A stretch of DNA of 15,375 nucleotides from JBKJML01 sp046596415 (GCA_046596415.1 JBKJML010000047.1:1-15375); one strand, 5' to 3'. Positions 7,385 through 14,098 are shown, numbered from the stretch's first letter. Translations and numbers: made by a program. The notes: generated from the sequence alone by a model not told the origin.

Positions 7385-8450
7385 CCTGCTGAGGGCGGTT
7401 CTGCCGGGGCGGTCGCGCAAGCGGCCGCCCCGGCCCTTCCTGCGCTTTCTCGCGCGGCGCTTCGTCGCGCTCGTCTTCCTGGGCCTCGGGATCACGCTCG
7501 TCGCGTTCCTGCTCACGAACCTCGTCCCGGGCGACCCTGCCGCGGCGAACCTCGGCCAGCGAGCGATCGAGGATCCCGCGGCGGTCGCCTCCTTCCGAGA
7601 GCGCTACGGGCTCGACAAGCCCCTCCCCGAGCAGTACGGGATCTACGTCTGGAAACTCCTGCACGGCGATCTCGGCGAGTCGCAGCAGGCCCGGCTCCCG
7701 GTCACCGAGGAGCTCGGCACCTATGCGCCCGCAACCGCCGAGCTCGCGATCCTCTCGATCCTGATCGCCGTCATCGTCGGCGTCGGCCTCGGGATCCTCG
7801 CCGCCGTGCGTCAGAACCGGCTCACCGACCACGTGCTTCGCGTCGTCTCGCTGAGCGGCGTCTCGATGCCGACCTTCTGGCTCGCGCTCGTCGCCCTCTA
7901 CGTCTTCTTTTTCCGACTCAACTGGCTGCCCGGCACCGGGCGCCTCGACCCGCAGTACTCGGAGCCGCAGCACCACACGGGCTTCTTCACGATCGACGCG
8001 ATGATCGAGGGCCAGTGGACGACGGCCGCCGACGCGGCGCGCCACCTCGTGCTCCCTTCGCTCGTGCTCGCCCTCTACAACATCGGGCTCCTCACCCGCT
8101 ACACGCGCACCGCCGTGCTCGAGGTCGTCAACAACGACTACGTCCGGGCCGCGCGGGCGAAGGGCCTCCCCGAGCGGCGGGTCGTCCTGCGCCACATCCT
8201 CCGCGCCGCGCTGCCGTCGGTGATCACCGTGATCGGGCTCGCGTTCGCGAACGTGATGACGGGCGCCGTGCTGGTCGAGAACATCTTCGCCTGGCCCGGG
8301 ATCGGCCAGTACGCCTACCGCAGCGCGACCACGCTCGACCTGCCCGCGATCATGGGCGTCAGCCTTTTCGTCGCGGTCGTCTACATCGTGATCAACTTCG
8401 CCGTCGACGTGCTCTACGGCGTGATCGACCCGAGAATCCGCGTCGCATGA
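7371..8450 (+). CDS. ABC transporter permease (DppB-like)
   Basis: Inner-membrane permease, up to 359 residues, of the DppB/OppB family. A first membrane helix at about 31-52 (FVALVFLGLGITLVAFLLTN) is followed by the external LVPGDPAAAN region and RYGLDKPLPEQY. Further helices lie near 122-147, 162-182, 226-242, 281-303 and 328-350. The cytoplasmic EAA coupling loop is at about 255-278 (NDYVRAARAKGLPERR), contacting the ATPases, and VENIFAWPGIGQ is typical. The only in-frame start before the first helix is the TTG at 7371, inside the end of the binding-protein gene, with no visible ribosome-binding site. The first 25 codons include the hairpin and encode a basic, proline-rich tail. The start is therefore less certain than the gene itself. 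It ends in an ATGA overlap with the second permease. Confidence 0.9.
   Translation: MARSSLLRAVLPGRSRKRPPRPFLRFLARRFVALVFLGLGITLVAFLLTNLVPGDPAAANLGQRAIEDPAAVASFRERYGLDKPLPEQYGIYVWKLLHGDLGESQQARLPVTEELGTYAPATAELAILSILIAVIVGVGLGILAAVRQNRLTDHVLRVVSLSGVSMPTFWLALVALYVFFFRLNWLPGTGRLDPQYSEPQHHTGFFTIDAMIEGQWTTAADAARHLVLPSLVLALYNIGLLTRYTRTAVLEVVNNDYVRAARAKGLPERRVVLRHILRAALPSVITVIGLAFANVMTGAVLVENIFAWPGIGQYAYRSATTLDLPAIMGVSLFVAVVYIVINFAVDVLYGVIDPRIRVA
7403..7434 (+). other. Strong intercistronic RNA hairpin with GCAA tetraloop
   Basis: The left arm (7403-7416, GCCGGGGCGGTCGC) and right arm (7421-7434) pair over 14 positions, 13 Watson-Crick plus one U-G wobble, around a GCAA loop at 7417-7420. It begins 19 bases after the binding-protein stop and lies within the first codons of the permease gene. 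No run of T follows, so it is not a classic intrinsic terminator. An mRNA-stabilising or attenuating role, giving more binding protein than permease as known in other ABC operons, is inferred. Confidence 0.7.
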
Positions 8451-9331
8451 GCGTCGCACCCGCCCCCACCCAACGGTTCCGCCTGCGGCGGCCCCGGCTC
8501 TCCGTGGCCTGGCGGCAGCCGCTCGCGATCACCGGCCTCGTGCTCGCCGCCGCCTGGGTTCTCGTCGCCGTTCTGGCACCTCTGCTCGCCCCGCACGACC
8601 CGCTCGCGCAGGACGCGACGCCGCTGCTCGCCCCGAGCGGGGACTACCTCTTCGGCACGGACGAGCTCGGCCGCGACGTGCTCTCGCGCGTCATCTTCGG
8701 CGCGCGGCTCTCGATCCCGCTCGCGCTCCTGCTCGTCGGGCTCGCCGTCCTGATCGGAGCCACGCTCGGCGCGGTCGCGGGCTACTTCGGCGGGATCGTC
8801 GACGGGCTCGTGATGCGCTCGGCCGACCTCGTCTTCGCCTTCCCCGCGATCATCCTCGCGATGGTCGTGACCGCTGTGCTCGGCCCGAGCATCCGTAACG
8901 CCGTCCTCGCGCTCGTCGTCGTCAGCTGGCCGGCCTACGCACGCGTCGTACGGGGGCTCGTCCTCTCGATCGGCCAGACGGAGTACGTGACCGCGACGCG
9001 CCTGCTCGGCTCCTCGGCGCGGCGCTCGCTCGTCCGCGACGTGCTCCCGAACATCGCCGGGCCGGTGCTCGTGCTCGCCACGCTCGACCTCGGAAACGCC
9101 ATCCTCCTCCTCTCCGGGCTCTCGTTTCTCGGCCTCGGCGCCCAGCCGCCGCAACCCGAGTGGGGCGCCGGGGTCGCCGAGGGGACGCAGTACTTCCAGT
9201 TCTGGTGGATCGGCACGTTCCCCGGGCTCGCGATCTTCACCGTCGTGCTCGCGTTCAACTTCCTCGGCGACAGCCTCCGGGACGTGCTCGACCCGCAGTC
9301 GTCCTGGCGCGCGGGAGGCGAGGGCGAATGA
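8447..9331 (+). CDS. ABC transporter permease (DppC-like)
   Basis: Second membrane subunit, 294 residues, of the DppC/OppC family. The N-terminal cytoplasmic tail is basic (RFRLRRPRLSVAWRQ), followed by a first helix at about 27-47. HDPLAQDATPLLAP and the diagnostic FGTDELGRDVLSRVIFGAR (69-87) come next. Membrane helices follow near 89-112, 128-146, 150-166 and 203-228, and a last one near 257-275. The EAA loop is at about 178-202 (TEYVTATRLLGSSARRSL). LSFLGLGAQPPQPEWG is a conserved family signature. The ATG overlaps the stop of the first permease (ATGA), and its own stop overlaps the ATPase gene in the same way. It forms the heterodimeric import channel with the preceding permease. Confidence 0.94.
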   Translation: MSVAPAPTQRFRLRRPRLSVAWRQPLAITGLVLAAAWVLVAVLAPLLAPHDPLAQDATPLLAPSGDYLFGTDELGRDVLSRVIFGARLSIPLALLLVGLAVLIGATLGAVAGYFGGIVDGLVMRSADLVFAFPAIILAMVVTAVLGPSIRNAVLALVVVSWPAYARVVRGLVLSIGQTEYVTATRLLGSSARRSLVRDVLPNIAGPVLVLATLDLGNAILLLSGLSFLGLGAQPPQPEWGAGVAEGTQYFQFWWIGTFPGLAIFTVVLAFNFLGDSLRDVLDPQSSWRAGGEGE

Positions 9332-10299
9332 CCCTCTTGGAAGTCGAAGGGCTCACCGTCGAGATCCGCGGCGAGCACGGCACCGTCACGATCGTGGACG
9401 GCGTCGACTACGCGGTCGAGGAGGGGCAGGTCTTCGGCGTCGCAGGCGAGAGCGGCAGCGGCAAGACGATGTCGGTGCTCGCCCTCCTTCAGCTCCTCCC
9501 GCGCGGGGCGCGGACAAGCGGCCGCGCGACCTACGAGGGCCGCGACCTGCTCCGCCTCTCGGGGCGGGCGCTCCGCCGCGTCCGCGGCCGCGAGCTCGCG
9601 ATGGTCTTCCAGGACCCGATGACCTCGCTGCACCCGATGATGTCGATCGGCCGGCAGCTCTCCGAGCACGTGCGCTACCACGAAGGGCTCTCCCGAAAGG
9701 CTGCGCTGGCGCGCGCCGCGGAGTTGCTCGAGCAGGTGCGGATCCCCGATCCCGAGCGCGCCCTGCAGGCCTTCCCGCACCAGTTCTCCGGCGGGATGCG
9801 GCAGCGCGTCGCGATCGCCGGCGCTCTCGCGGCGCGGCCCAAGTTGCTGATCGCCGACGAGCCGACCACCGCCCTCGACGTGACCGTGCAGGCCGGGATC
9901 CTCCGCCTGCTGGATCGGCTCCGGCGCGAGAACGGCCTCTCGGTGATCATGATCACCCACGACCTCGGAGTGCTCAGCTCGATCGCCGACCACGTCTCGG
10001 TCTTCTACGCCGGCCGGATCGTCGAGTCGGGGCCGACGCAGGAGCTGCTTTCCCATCCTCGCCACCCGTACACCCGCGCGCTCCTCGACGCGCTGCCGCA
10101 CCCGGAGTCCGAGGGCCGGCTCGAGCTGCAGGCGATCCCGGGGCTGCCGCCGAGCCCGCGCCACCGCCCGCCGGGCTGCTCCTTCCACCCGCGCTGCGCG
10201 TACGCGCGCCCCGACTGCAGCGAGAGCGTGCCGCCGCTCCTACCCGTCTCAAACAAGCGTCTCCTCGCCTGTCCTCCCGACCCCTTCGCGCCCGCATGA
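9328..10299 (+). CDS. ABC transporter ATP-binding protein (DppD-like)
   Basis: Cytoplasmic ATPase of 323 residues that powers the importer. Walker A is GESGSGKT (40-47), the Q-loop Q95 lies in VFQDPMTSLHP, the signature is FSGGMRQR (153-160), Walker B ends at D177 with the catalytic E178 (LLIADEPT), and the switch histidine is H211 (MITHDLG). All catalytic residues are intact. The C-terminal oligopeptide-transporter extension carries four cysteines in the family pattern (CSFHPRCAYARPDC and a later LLAC); equivalent cysteines bind an iron-sulfur cluster in some DppD proteins. The ATG overlaps the previous stop (ATGA) and has GGGAGG at 9313-9318, nine bases upstream. It pairs with the next gene's ATPase. 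Confidence 0.95.
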   Translation: MTLLEVEGLTVEIRGEHGTVTIVDGVDYAVEEGQVFGVAGESGSGKTMSVLALLQLLPRGARTSGRATYEGRDLLRLSGRALRRVRGRELAMVFQDPMTSLHPMMSIGRQLSEHVRYHEGLSRKAALARAAELLEQVRIPDPERALQAFPHQFSGGMRQRVAIAGALAARPKLLIADEPTTALDVTVQAGILRLLDRLRRENGLSVIMITHDLGVLSSIADHVSVFYAGRIVESGPTQELLSHPRHPYTRALLDALPHPESEGRLELQAIPGLPPSPRHRPPGCSFHPRCAYARPDCSESVPPLLPVSNKRLLACPPDPFAPA

Positions 10300-11273
10300 G
10301 CCTCTTGGAGATCCGCGACCTCGAGGTCGTCTACCGCCGCCAGGGCGAGGACGTCCGCGCCGTCGCGGGGGCGAGCCTCTCCGTCGAGCGCGGCCGGATC
10401 ACCGGCCTTGTCGGCGAGTCGGGCTGCGGCAAGTCCTCGCTCGCTCGCGCGGCCGTTGGGCTGATCGAGCCGGCAGCAGGGGAGATCGTCTTCGACGGGC
10501 AGCGGCTCAACCCGCTCCGCCGTGGCGCCCGCGCGCGGCACGAGACACGCCTGCAGATGGTCTTCCAGAACCCGTACTCCTCGCTGAACCCGCGACGGAC
10601 GGTCGGCTCGCAGATCGCCGACGGCCTCCGGCTGCAGCAGGAGGGCGACAAGCCCGGGCGGCACAGGCGCGTCGCCGAGCTGCTCGACCAGGTCGGCATG
10701 TCCGCCGGGGCGGCGACGCGCTACCCGCACCAGTTCAGCGGCGGGCAGCGCCAGCGGATCGCGATCGCGCGGGCGCTGTCGGCCGACCCGGCCGCGATCG
10801 TGCTCGACGAGCCGCTCTCCTCGCTCGACGCCTCCGCCCAGGCTCAGGTCGCGAACCTGCTTGTCGGCCTCGCGAAAGACCTCGACCTTGCGTTCCTCCT
10901 GATCTCCCACGACCTTGCGATCGTCCGCCACGTCGCCGACTCAGTCTCGGTCATGTACCTGGGCGAGATCGTGGAGGAGGGCCCGACCCGCGCGGTCTGG
11001 GCGGCGCCGCGGCATCCCTACACAGAGGCGCTCGTCGCCGCGATCCCGACCGCCGACGGGTCGGGGACGCTGCCGGAGGCCCTGCCCGGCGAGGTGCCCG
11101 ACCCGGCCCGGCCACCGAACGGCTGCCGCTTCCATCCCCGCTGCCCCTACGTCTTCGACCGGTGCACGGCCGAGGCCCCGCCGCTCTACTCGCTCGGCAG
11201 CGGCCGCGCGGCGGCGTGCTTCCTCCGCGACCCGGCCCCAACGCCAACCCACACGCACGAAGGAGTCACATGA
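10296..11273 (+). CDS. ABC transporter ATP-binding protein (DppF-like)
   Basis: Second ATPase subunit, 325 residues. Walker A is GESGCGKS (40-47), Q91 lies in VFQNPYSSLNPR, the signature is FSGGQRQR (147-154), Walker B D171 is followed by E172 (IVLDEPLSSLD), and the switch histidine is H205 (LISHDLA). The C-terminal extension with CRFHPRCPYVFDRC and a final AACF cysteine is the oligopeptide-transporter type. The last residues (PTPTHTHEGVT) form a low-complexity tail created by overlap with the ribosome-binding site of the next gene. The start ATG overlaps the DppD-like stop (ATGA). All five importer parts are adjacent and in the usual order, so the transporter is complete. Confidence 0.95.
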   Translation: MSLLEIRDLEVVYRRQGEDVRAVAGASLSVERGRITGLVGESGCGKSSLARAAVGLIEPAAGEIVFDGQRLNPLRRGARARHETRLQMVFQNPYSSLNPRRTVGSQIADGLRLQQEGDKPGRHRRVAELLDQVGMSAGAATRYPHQFSGGQRQRIAIARALSADPAAIVLDEPLSSLDASAQAQVANLLVGLAKDLDLAFLLISHDLAIVRHVADSVSVMYLGEIVEEGPTRAVWAAPRHPYTEALVAAIPTADGSGTLPEALPGEVPDPARPPNGCRFHPRCPYVFDRCTAEAPPLYSLGSGRAAACFLRDPAPTPTHTHEGVT

Positions 11274-12430
11274 CCGTGACCGACACCACCGGCATCACCG
11301 AGCAGGAGTACACGGAGCGCCGCGCCCGGCTCGGCGAGAAGCTGCGCGAGCAGAGCATCGACGCGCTCTTCGTCCCGCCCTCGTCCGACCTCGAGTACCT
11401 GACCGGGCTCGAGCGCGACATCCCGAGCTTCGGCAACGTCCACTACGCGCACGGCTGGGTCACGGGCGCCCTGATCGCGCCGGACCGCGAGCCGGTCTAC
11501 GTGCTGCCGCGGATGTACGTCACGTTCCACCTCTGGGGGCGCGACATCGGCGAGGTGGTGACCGTAAACGAGACCGACGACGGCGAGGCGCTCTTCGGCA
11601 AGGCCGTCGAGTCGCTCGGCCCGCTGAAGCGGGTCGCGGTGGGCGCGCGCACGTGGGGCGAGGCCGTGATCGAGCTCGGCCGGGCCGCCCGCGGCGCGGA
11701 GCTCGTCAACGGCTCCCCGATCGTGAACGAGCTCCGCCGCGTCAAGAGCGACCGGGAGCTCGAGCTGATGACCCACGCCTGCTCGATCGCCGACGCCGCG
11801 ATGGCGGCGACGGCGGGCAAGGTGCAGCCCGGCGTGACGATGGTCGACCTCCACGAGGAGATCGAGCACCAGTTGCGTGCGCTCGGCTCGCGCCTCCCCT
11901 CCTTCCCGACTCACATGTTCTCCTACGGCGAGCACCGCCACGACTCGCAGGACGCCTCCGGCCTGGAGCCGATCGCCGAGGGAGAGCCGGTCATGTTCGA
12001 CTTCGGCGCCGTCTGGCAGGGCTACTGCTCCGACTTCGGCCGCACGGTTGTTGCGGGCGAGCCGCACCCGGAGTACGAGCGCTGCTACGAGATCATGCTC
12101 GCGGCCCAGGAGGGTGGCCGCGCGGCGGCGGTACCGGGCGCGCTCGCCTCGGAGGTCAACGCCGCGTGCCGCGCCCCGATCGAGGAGGCCGGCCTGGGGG
12201 AGACGTTCCGCCACCGGATGGGCCACGGGATCGGCGTCGACGTGCACGAGTGGCCGTTCATCTCCGAAGAGGACCTGACCCCGCTCGAGGCCGGGATGAC
12301 CTTCACCGACGAGCCTTCGATCCTCTGGGACGGCAAGCTCGGCGTCCGGATCGAGGACATCGTCGTCTGCGCCGAGGGTGGTGGGCGCTACCTCAACGAG
12401 CACCCGCGCACGTCGGTGATCAACCGCTAG
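11270..12430 (+). CDS. M24-family metallohydrolase (prolidase/creatinase-like)
   Basis: A 386-residue pita-bread-fold protein. The N-terminal creatinase-type domain covers about residues 14-150, and the catalytic M24 domain about 160-380. The five dinuclear-metal ligands can be placed: D244 and D255 (FDFGAVWQGYCSDFGRT), H319 (MGHGIGVDVHEWP), E348 (FTDEPSI) and E362 (GVRIEDIVV). The family includes Xaa-Pro dipeptidases, creatinase, ectoine hydrolase and the DMSP lyase DddP, so the chemistry is not fixed by the fold. With all ligands present and an oligopeptide importer directly upstream, hydrolysis of the imported compound is the simplest inference. The ATG at 11270 overlaps the DppF-like stop and is preceded by AAGGAG (11260-11265). 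It is the last gene of the operon and converges on the minus-strand gene ending at 12438, with seven bases between them. Confidence 0.92.
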   Translation: MTVTDTTGITEQEYTERRARLGEKLREQSIDALFVPPSSDLEYLTGLERDIPSFGNVHYAHGWVTGALIAPDREPVYVLPRMYVTFHLWGRDIGEVVTVNETDDGEALFGKAVESLGPLKRVAVGARTWGEAVIELGRAARGAELVNGSPIVNELRRVKSDRELELMTHACSIADAAMAATAGKVQPGVTMVDLHEEIEHQLRALGSRLPSFPTHMFSYGEHRHDSQDASGLEPIAEGEPVMFDFGAVWQGYCSDFGRTVVAGEPHPEYERCYEIMLAAQEGGRAAAVPGALASEVNAACRAPIEEAGLGETFRHRMGHGIGVDVHEWPFISEEDLTPLEAGMTFTDEPSILWDGKLGVRIEDIVVCAEGGGRYLNEHPRTSVINR

Positions 12431-12437
12431 GAACGAA

Positions 12438-12695
12438 TTATGCGTCGATCGGACGCTCCGCCGCTGCGGCCTCGTGACCGTGGCGGCGGAGCAGGTCGGC
12501 CACGGCGTCCTCCGCGAAGCGGAGCCCGTCGTGCATCCCGAGGCGGTACGGCGCGGTGCCCTTCGCGTCGTTGAAGTCGAGCTCCTCGGCGATCCGCGCG
12601 AGCAGCGCGCCGAGGCCTGTCGCGAGATCCACCCCCGGCTCGGCGACGCGCTCGCGCTGGTCGAGCTCGAGCGAGTTGCCGGGCGGCTCGATCAC
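12438..12695 (-). CDS. Small hypothetical protein, coupled to the glutaredoxin
   Basis: 85-residue protein not recognised from any family. It starts at GTG 12695-12693, overlapping the TGA of the glutaredoxin gene (GTGA), and ends with TAA at 12440-12438. The sequence is soluble and mostly helical in appearance, with a proline-containing N-terminus, a hydrophobic stretch LGALLARIAEEL (residues 28-39), the segment GTAPYRLGMHDGLRFAEDAV (46-65) and a charged LLRRHGHE near the C-terminus. It has no cysteine, no signal sequence and no membrane segment. The tight overlap suggests co-translation with the redoxin, so it may be a partner or substrate of it. Coding is supported by the overlap arrangement and by this being the only strand with a logical start; function is unknown. 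Confidence 0.6.
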   Translation of the reverse strand: MIEPPGNSLELDQRERVAEPGVDLATGLGALLARIAEELDFNDAKGTAPYRLGMHDGLRFAEDAVADLLRRHGHEAAAAERPIDA

Positions 12696-12964
12696 GCGCG
12701 GGTCTCGCGGTAGGCCTCCACAAGGCCGGTCAGGGCCTCCGGGTCGAACCCGACGATGTGGCGGTCGCCCCAGAAGAGCTGCGGCACGACGAGCTTGTCC
12801 GTGCGCTTCGAGAGCTCGGCGCGCGCCTCCTCGCTGCCGCGGATGTTGCGATCAGCGAACGGAACGTCGTGGTCGGAGAGAAACTCCCTCACGCGGCAGC
12901 ACTCCTGTCAGGTGGGGGTGCGCGCGTCCGTGTTCAGCGTGTAGAGGATGACCTCGGCGTCCAC
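12692..12964 (-). CDS. Glutaredoxin-family protein with in-frame TGA at the UxxC active site (candidate selenoprotein)
   Basis: Reading from GTG 12964 gives a 90-residue glutaredoxin if the TGA at 12910-12908 (codon 19) is read through. Residues 1-18 supply the first strand (VILYT, 5-9) and a longer than usual loop (LNTDARTPT). Codon 19 is TGA, followed by QECCRVREFL, which aligns without gaps to the usual C-x-x-C-x-R-V-x-x-F/L of glutaredoxins; the TGA sits exactly at the nucleophilic first cysteine. The rest is intact: HDVPFADRNI, the cis-proline strand LVVPQLFW (cis-Pro in VVP) and GFDPEAL. Without readthrough, only a 66-residue piece from GTG 12892 could be made, lacking the first strand and both active-site positions. 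Selenocysteine insertion is the best explanation; a point-mutated pseudogene is the alternative. No Shine-Dalgarno precedes the GTG; TACTAT lies seven bases upstream. The stop overlaps the downstream small gene. Confidence 0.7.
12868..12905 (-). promoter_or_regulatory. Possible SECIS-like hairpin after the in-frame TGA
   Basis: Two competing folds lie just downstream of the TGA in the mRNA. Fold A (12905-12875) pairs GGAG with CTCC at its base and CTGCC with GGGAG (one G-G mismatch) at its top, around a GCGTGA loop that starts with G, as bacterial SECIS loops usually do. Its loop begins only 14 bases after the TGA, slightly closer than usual. Fold B (12893-12868) pairs CGTG with CACG and GGAG with CTCC around a TTTCT loop that lacks the usual G. 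Neither is a perfect match to the consensus. Confidence 0.25.
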
Positions 12965-12976
12965 GGCAGTGATAGT
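12948..12976 (+). promoter_or_regulatory. Predicted promoter for a leaderless enolase-superfamily gene
   Basis: ATGACC (12948-12953), a 17-base spacer and GATAGT (12971-12976) resemble -35 and -10 boxes with four of six matches each. The GTG start at 12983 lies six bases after the -10, where transcription would begin, so the message would be leaderless. No Shine-Dalgarno is present. On the other strand TACTAT (12977-12972) could be a -10 for the glutaredoxin gene, again about seven bases before its GTG, but I see no matching -35. Confidence 0.4.
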
Positions 12977-12982
12977 ACCCGT

Positions 12983-14098
12983 GTGACGAACGGAAGCACG
13001 ATCAGGCGGGTCGACGTCTTCTCGGTGCGCTACACGCACGCGGGTGGCCCGTTCGCGATGTCGGGCGGCCGGGTGGCCGCCGAGCAGGACGCGACGGTGG
13101 TGAGCCTGGAGACCGCTGACGGCCTCGTCGGCTGGGGTGAGCAGTGCGTCTTCACGCCGAGCTTCCTGCCGGGGTACGGGCCAAGCAGCCGGGCCGTTCT
13201 CGAGCCGCTGGCGCGCGCCGTCCTCGGGGCCGACGCCCGCGCGGTCGAGCTCGTCTACGCGCGGATGGACGCGGCCATCCGCGGCTACGCCTACGCCAAG
13301 TCGGCGCTCGACATCGCCTGCTGGGACCTCCTCGGCAAGGCGACCGGGCTCCGGGTCAGCGACCTGCTCGGAGGGACGCGCCAGGAGGAGCTCCAGCTCT
13401 ACACCGGGGTCGGCGTCGCTGCGCCCGAGACGATGCGCGAGCGTTGTGCGGAGGCCCTCGCGGCAGGGTTCCGCCAGGTGCAGGTCAAGGTCGGGACCGG
13501 CTGGCCGGAGGACGTTGACCGGATCCGCGCCTGCGTGGGCGCGCTCGCCGGGGCCGACCGCGTGATCGTCGACGCCAACGGCTACTGGCCCCAGGCCGAC
13601 GCCGTCCGCATCGTCGCCGCGGTCGACGACCTCGACATCTACGTCGAGCAGCCGTGCGCCTCGGTCGCGGAGTGCGCGCACGTTCGCCGCCGCTCGCGCC
13701 GACCGTTCATCCTCGACGAGGTCCTGACGGGCGCGCGCGAGATCGTCGAGGCGCACGCTGCCGGCGCGCTCGACGCCGTGCGGCTGAAGCTCTCGAACGT
13801 CGGCGGGATCACCCCGACGCGACGCGCCCGCGACGTCGCGGTCACCCTCGGGCTGCCGCTGACGGTCGAGGACGCCGGCGGCGGCGACATCGTCACCGCG
13901 GCCTCGATGCACCTCGCCTGCTCGACCGACCCCAAGCTTCTGCTCGGCGGCTACCTCCCCTCCGAGATGGTGGTCGAGCGGATCGCCGCCGGTACTCCGG
14001 TCGCGAGCGGCGGCACGGCGCGGCTGCCCTCCGGCCCTGGCCTCGGGCTCGAGATCGACGAGTCGGCGCTCGGCGAGCGCCTGTTCCGCGTCGAGTAG
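12983..14098 (+). CDS. Mandelate racemase/muconate lactonizing enzyme family protein (hydroxyproline dehydratase/epimerase-like)
   Basis: Enolase-superfamily enzyme of 371 residues: N-terminal capping domain (about 8-130) followed by a (beta/alpha)7-beta barrel. Mg ligands are D197 (IVDANGYW), E222 (YVEQPC) and D245 (FILDEVL). Catalytic lysines are K169 (QVKVG, second strand) and K269 (RLKLSNVGG, sixth strand), the two-lysine arrangement of the MLE subgroup. These enzymes abstract the proton alpha to a carboxylate, leading to racemisation, dehydration or cycloisomerisation. The blocks DGLVGWGEQCVFTPSFLPGY and KSALDIACWDLLGKATGL look like cis-3-hydroxyproline dehydratase or hydroxyproline-betaine epimerase, from memory of those families; the exact substrate is not proven. 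The GTG at 12983 begins just before the usual first strand (IRRVDVFSV) and has no ribosome-binding site. It starts 18 bases from the divergent glutaredoxin gene. Proximity to an M24 enzyme and a peptide importer makes a proline-type compound plausible. Confidence 0.88.
   Translation: MTNGSTIRRVDVFSVRYTHAGGPFAMSGGRVAAEQDATVVSLETADGLVGWGEQCVFTPSFLPGYGPSSRAVLEPLARAVLGADARAVELVYARMDAAIRGYAYAKSALDIACWDLLGKATGLRVSDLLGGTRQEELQLYTGVGVAAPETMRERCAEALAAGFRQVQVKVGTGWPEDVDRIRACVGALAGADRVIVDANGYWPQADAVRIVAAVDDLDIYVEQPCASVAECAHVRRRSRRPFILDEVLTGAREIVEAHAAGALDAVRLKLSNVGGITPTRRARDVAVTLGLPLTVEDAGGGDIVTAASMHLACSTDPKLLLGGYLPSEMVVERIAAGTPVASGGTARLPSGPGLGLEIDESALGERLFRVE

Noticed and set aside
5543..7516. Very long open frame on the minus strand opposite the binding-protein gene
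   Set aside because: It is an arginine/glycine/valine-rich antisense shadow typical of GC-rich DNA. The plus strand holds an unmistakable substrate-binding protein with signal sequence and ribosome-binding site.
7368..8459. Long minus-strand open frame opposite the DppB-like permease
   Set aside because: The composition is highly charged (Asp, Glu, Arg, His) with no family resemblance; it mirrors the codon pattern of the real permease on the plus strand.
12428..12440. Terminator between the convergent M24 and small hypothetical genes
   Set aside because: Only seven bases separate the two stop codons and no hairpin with a T-tract is visible there.
12692..12892. A stand-alone 66-residue gene starting at GTG 12892
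   Set aside because: It begins in the middle of the first helix of a glutaredoxin fold and lacks the first strand and both active-site positions. Readthrough of the TGA explains the upstream homology better.
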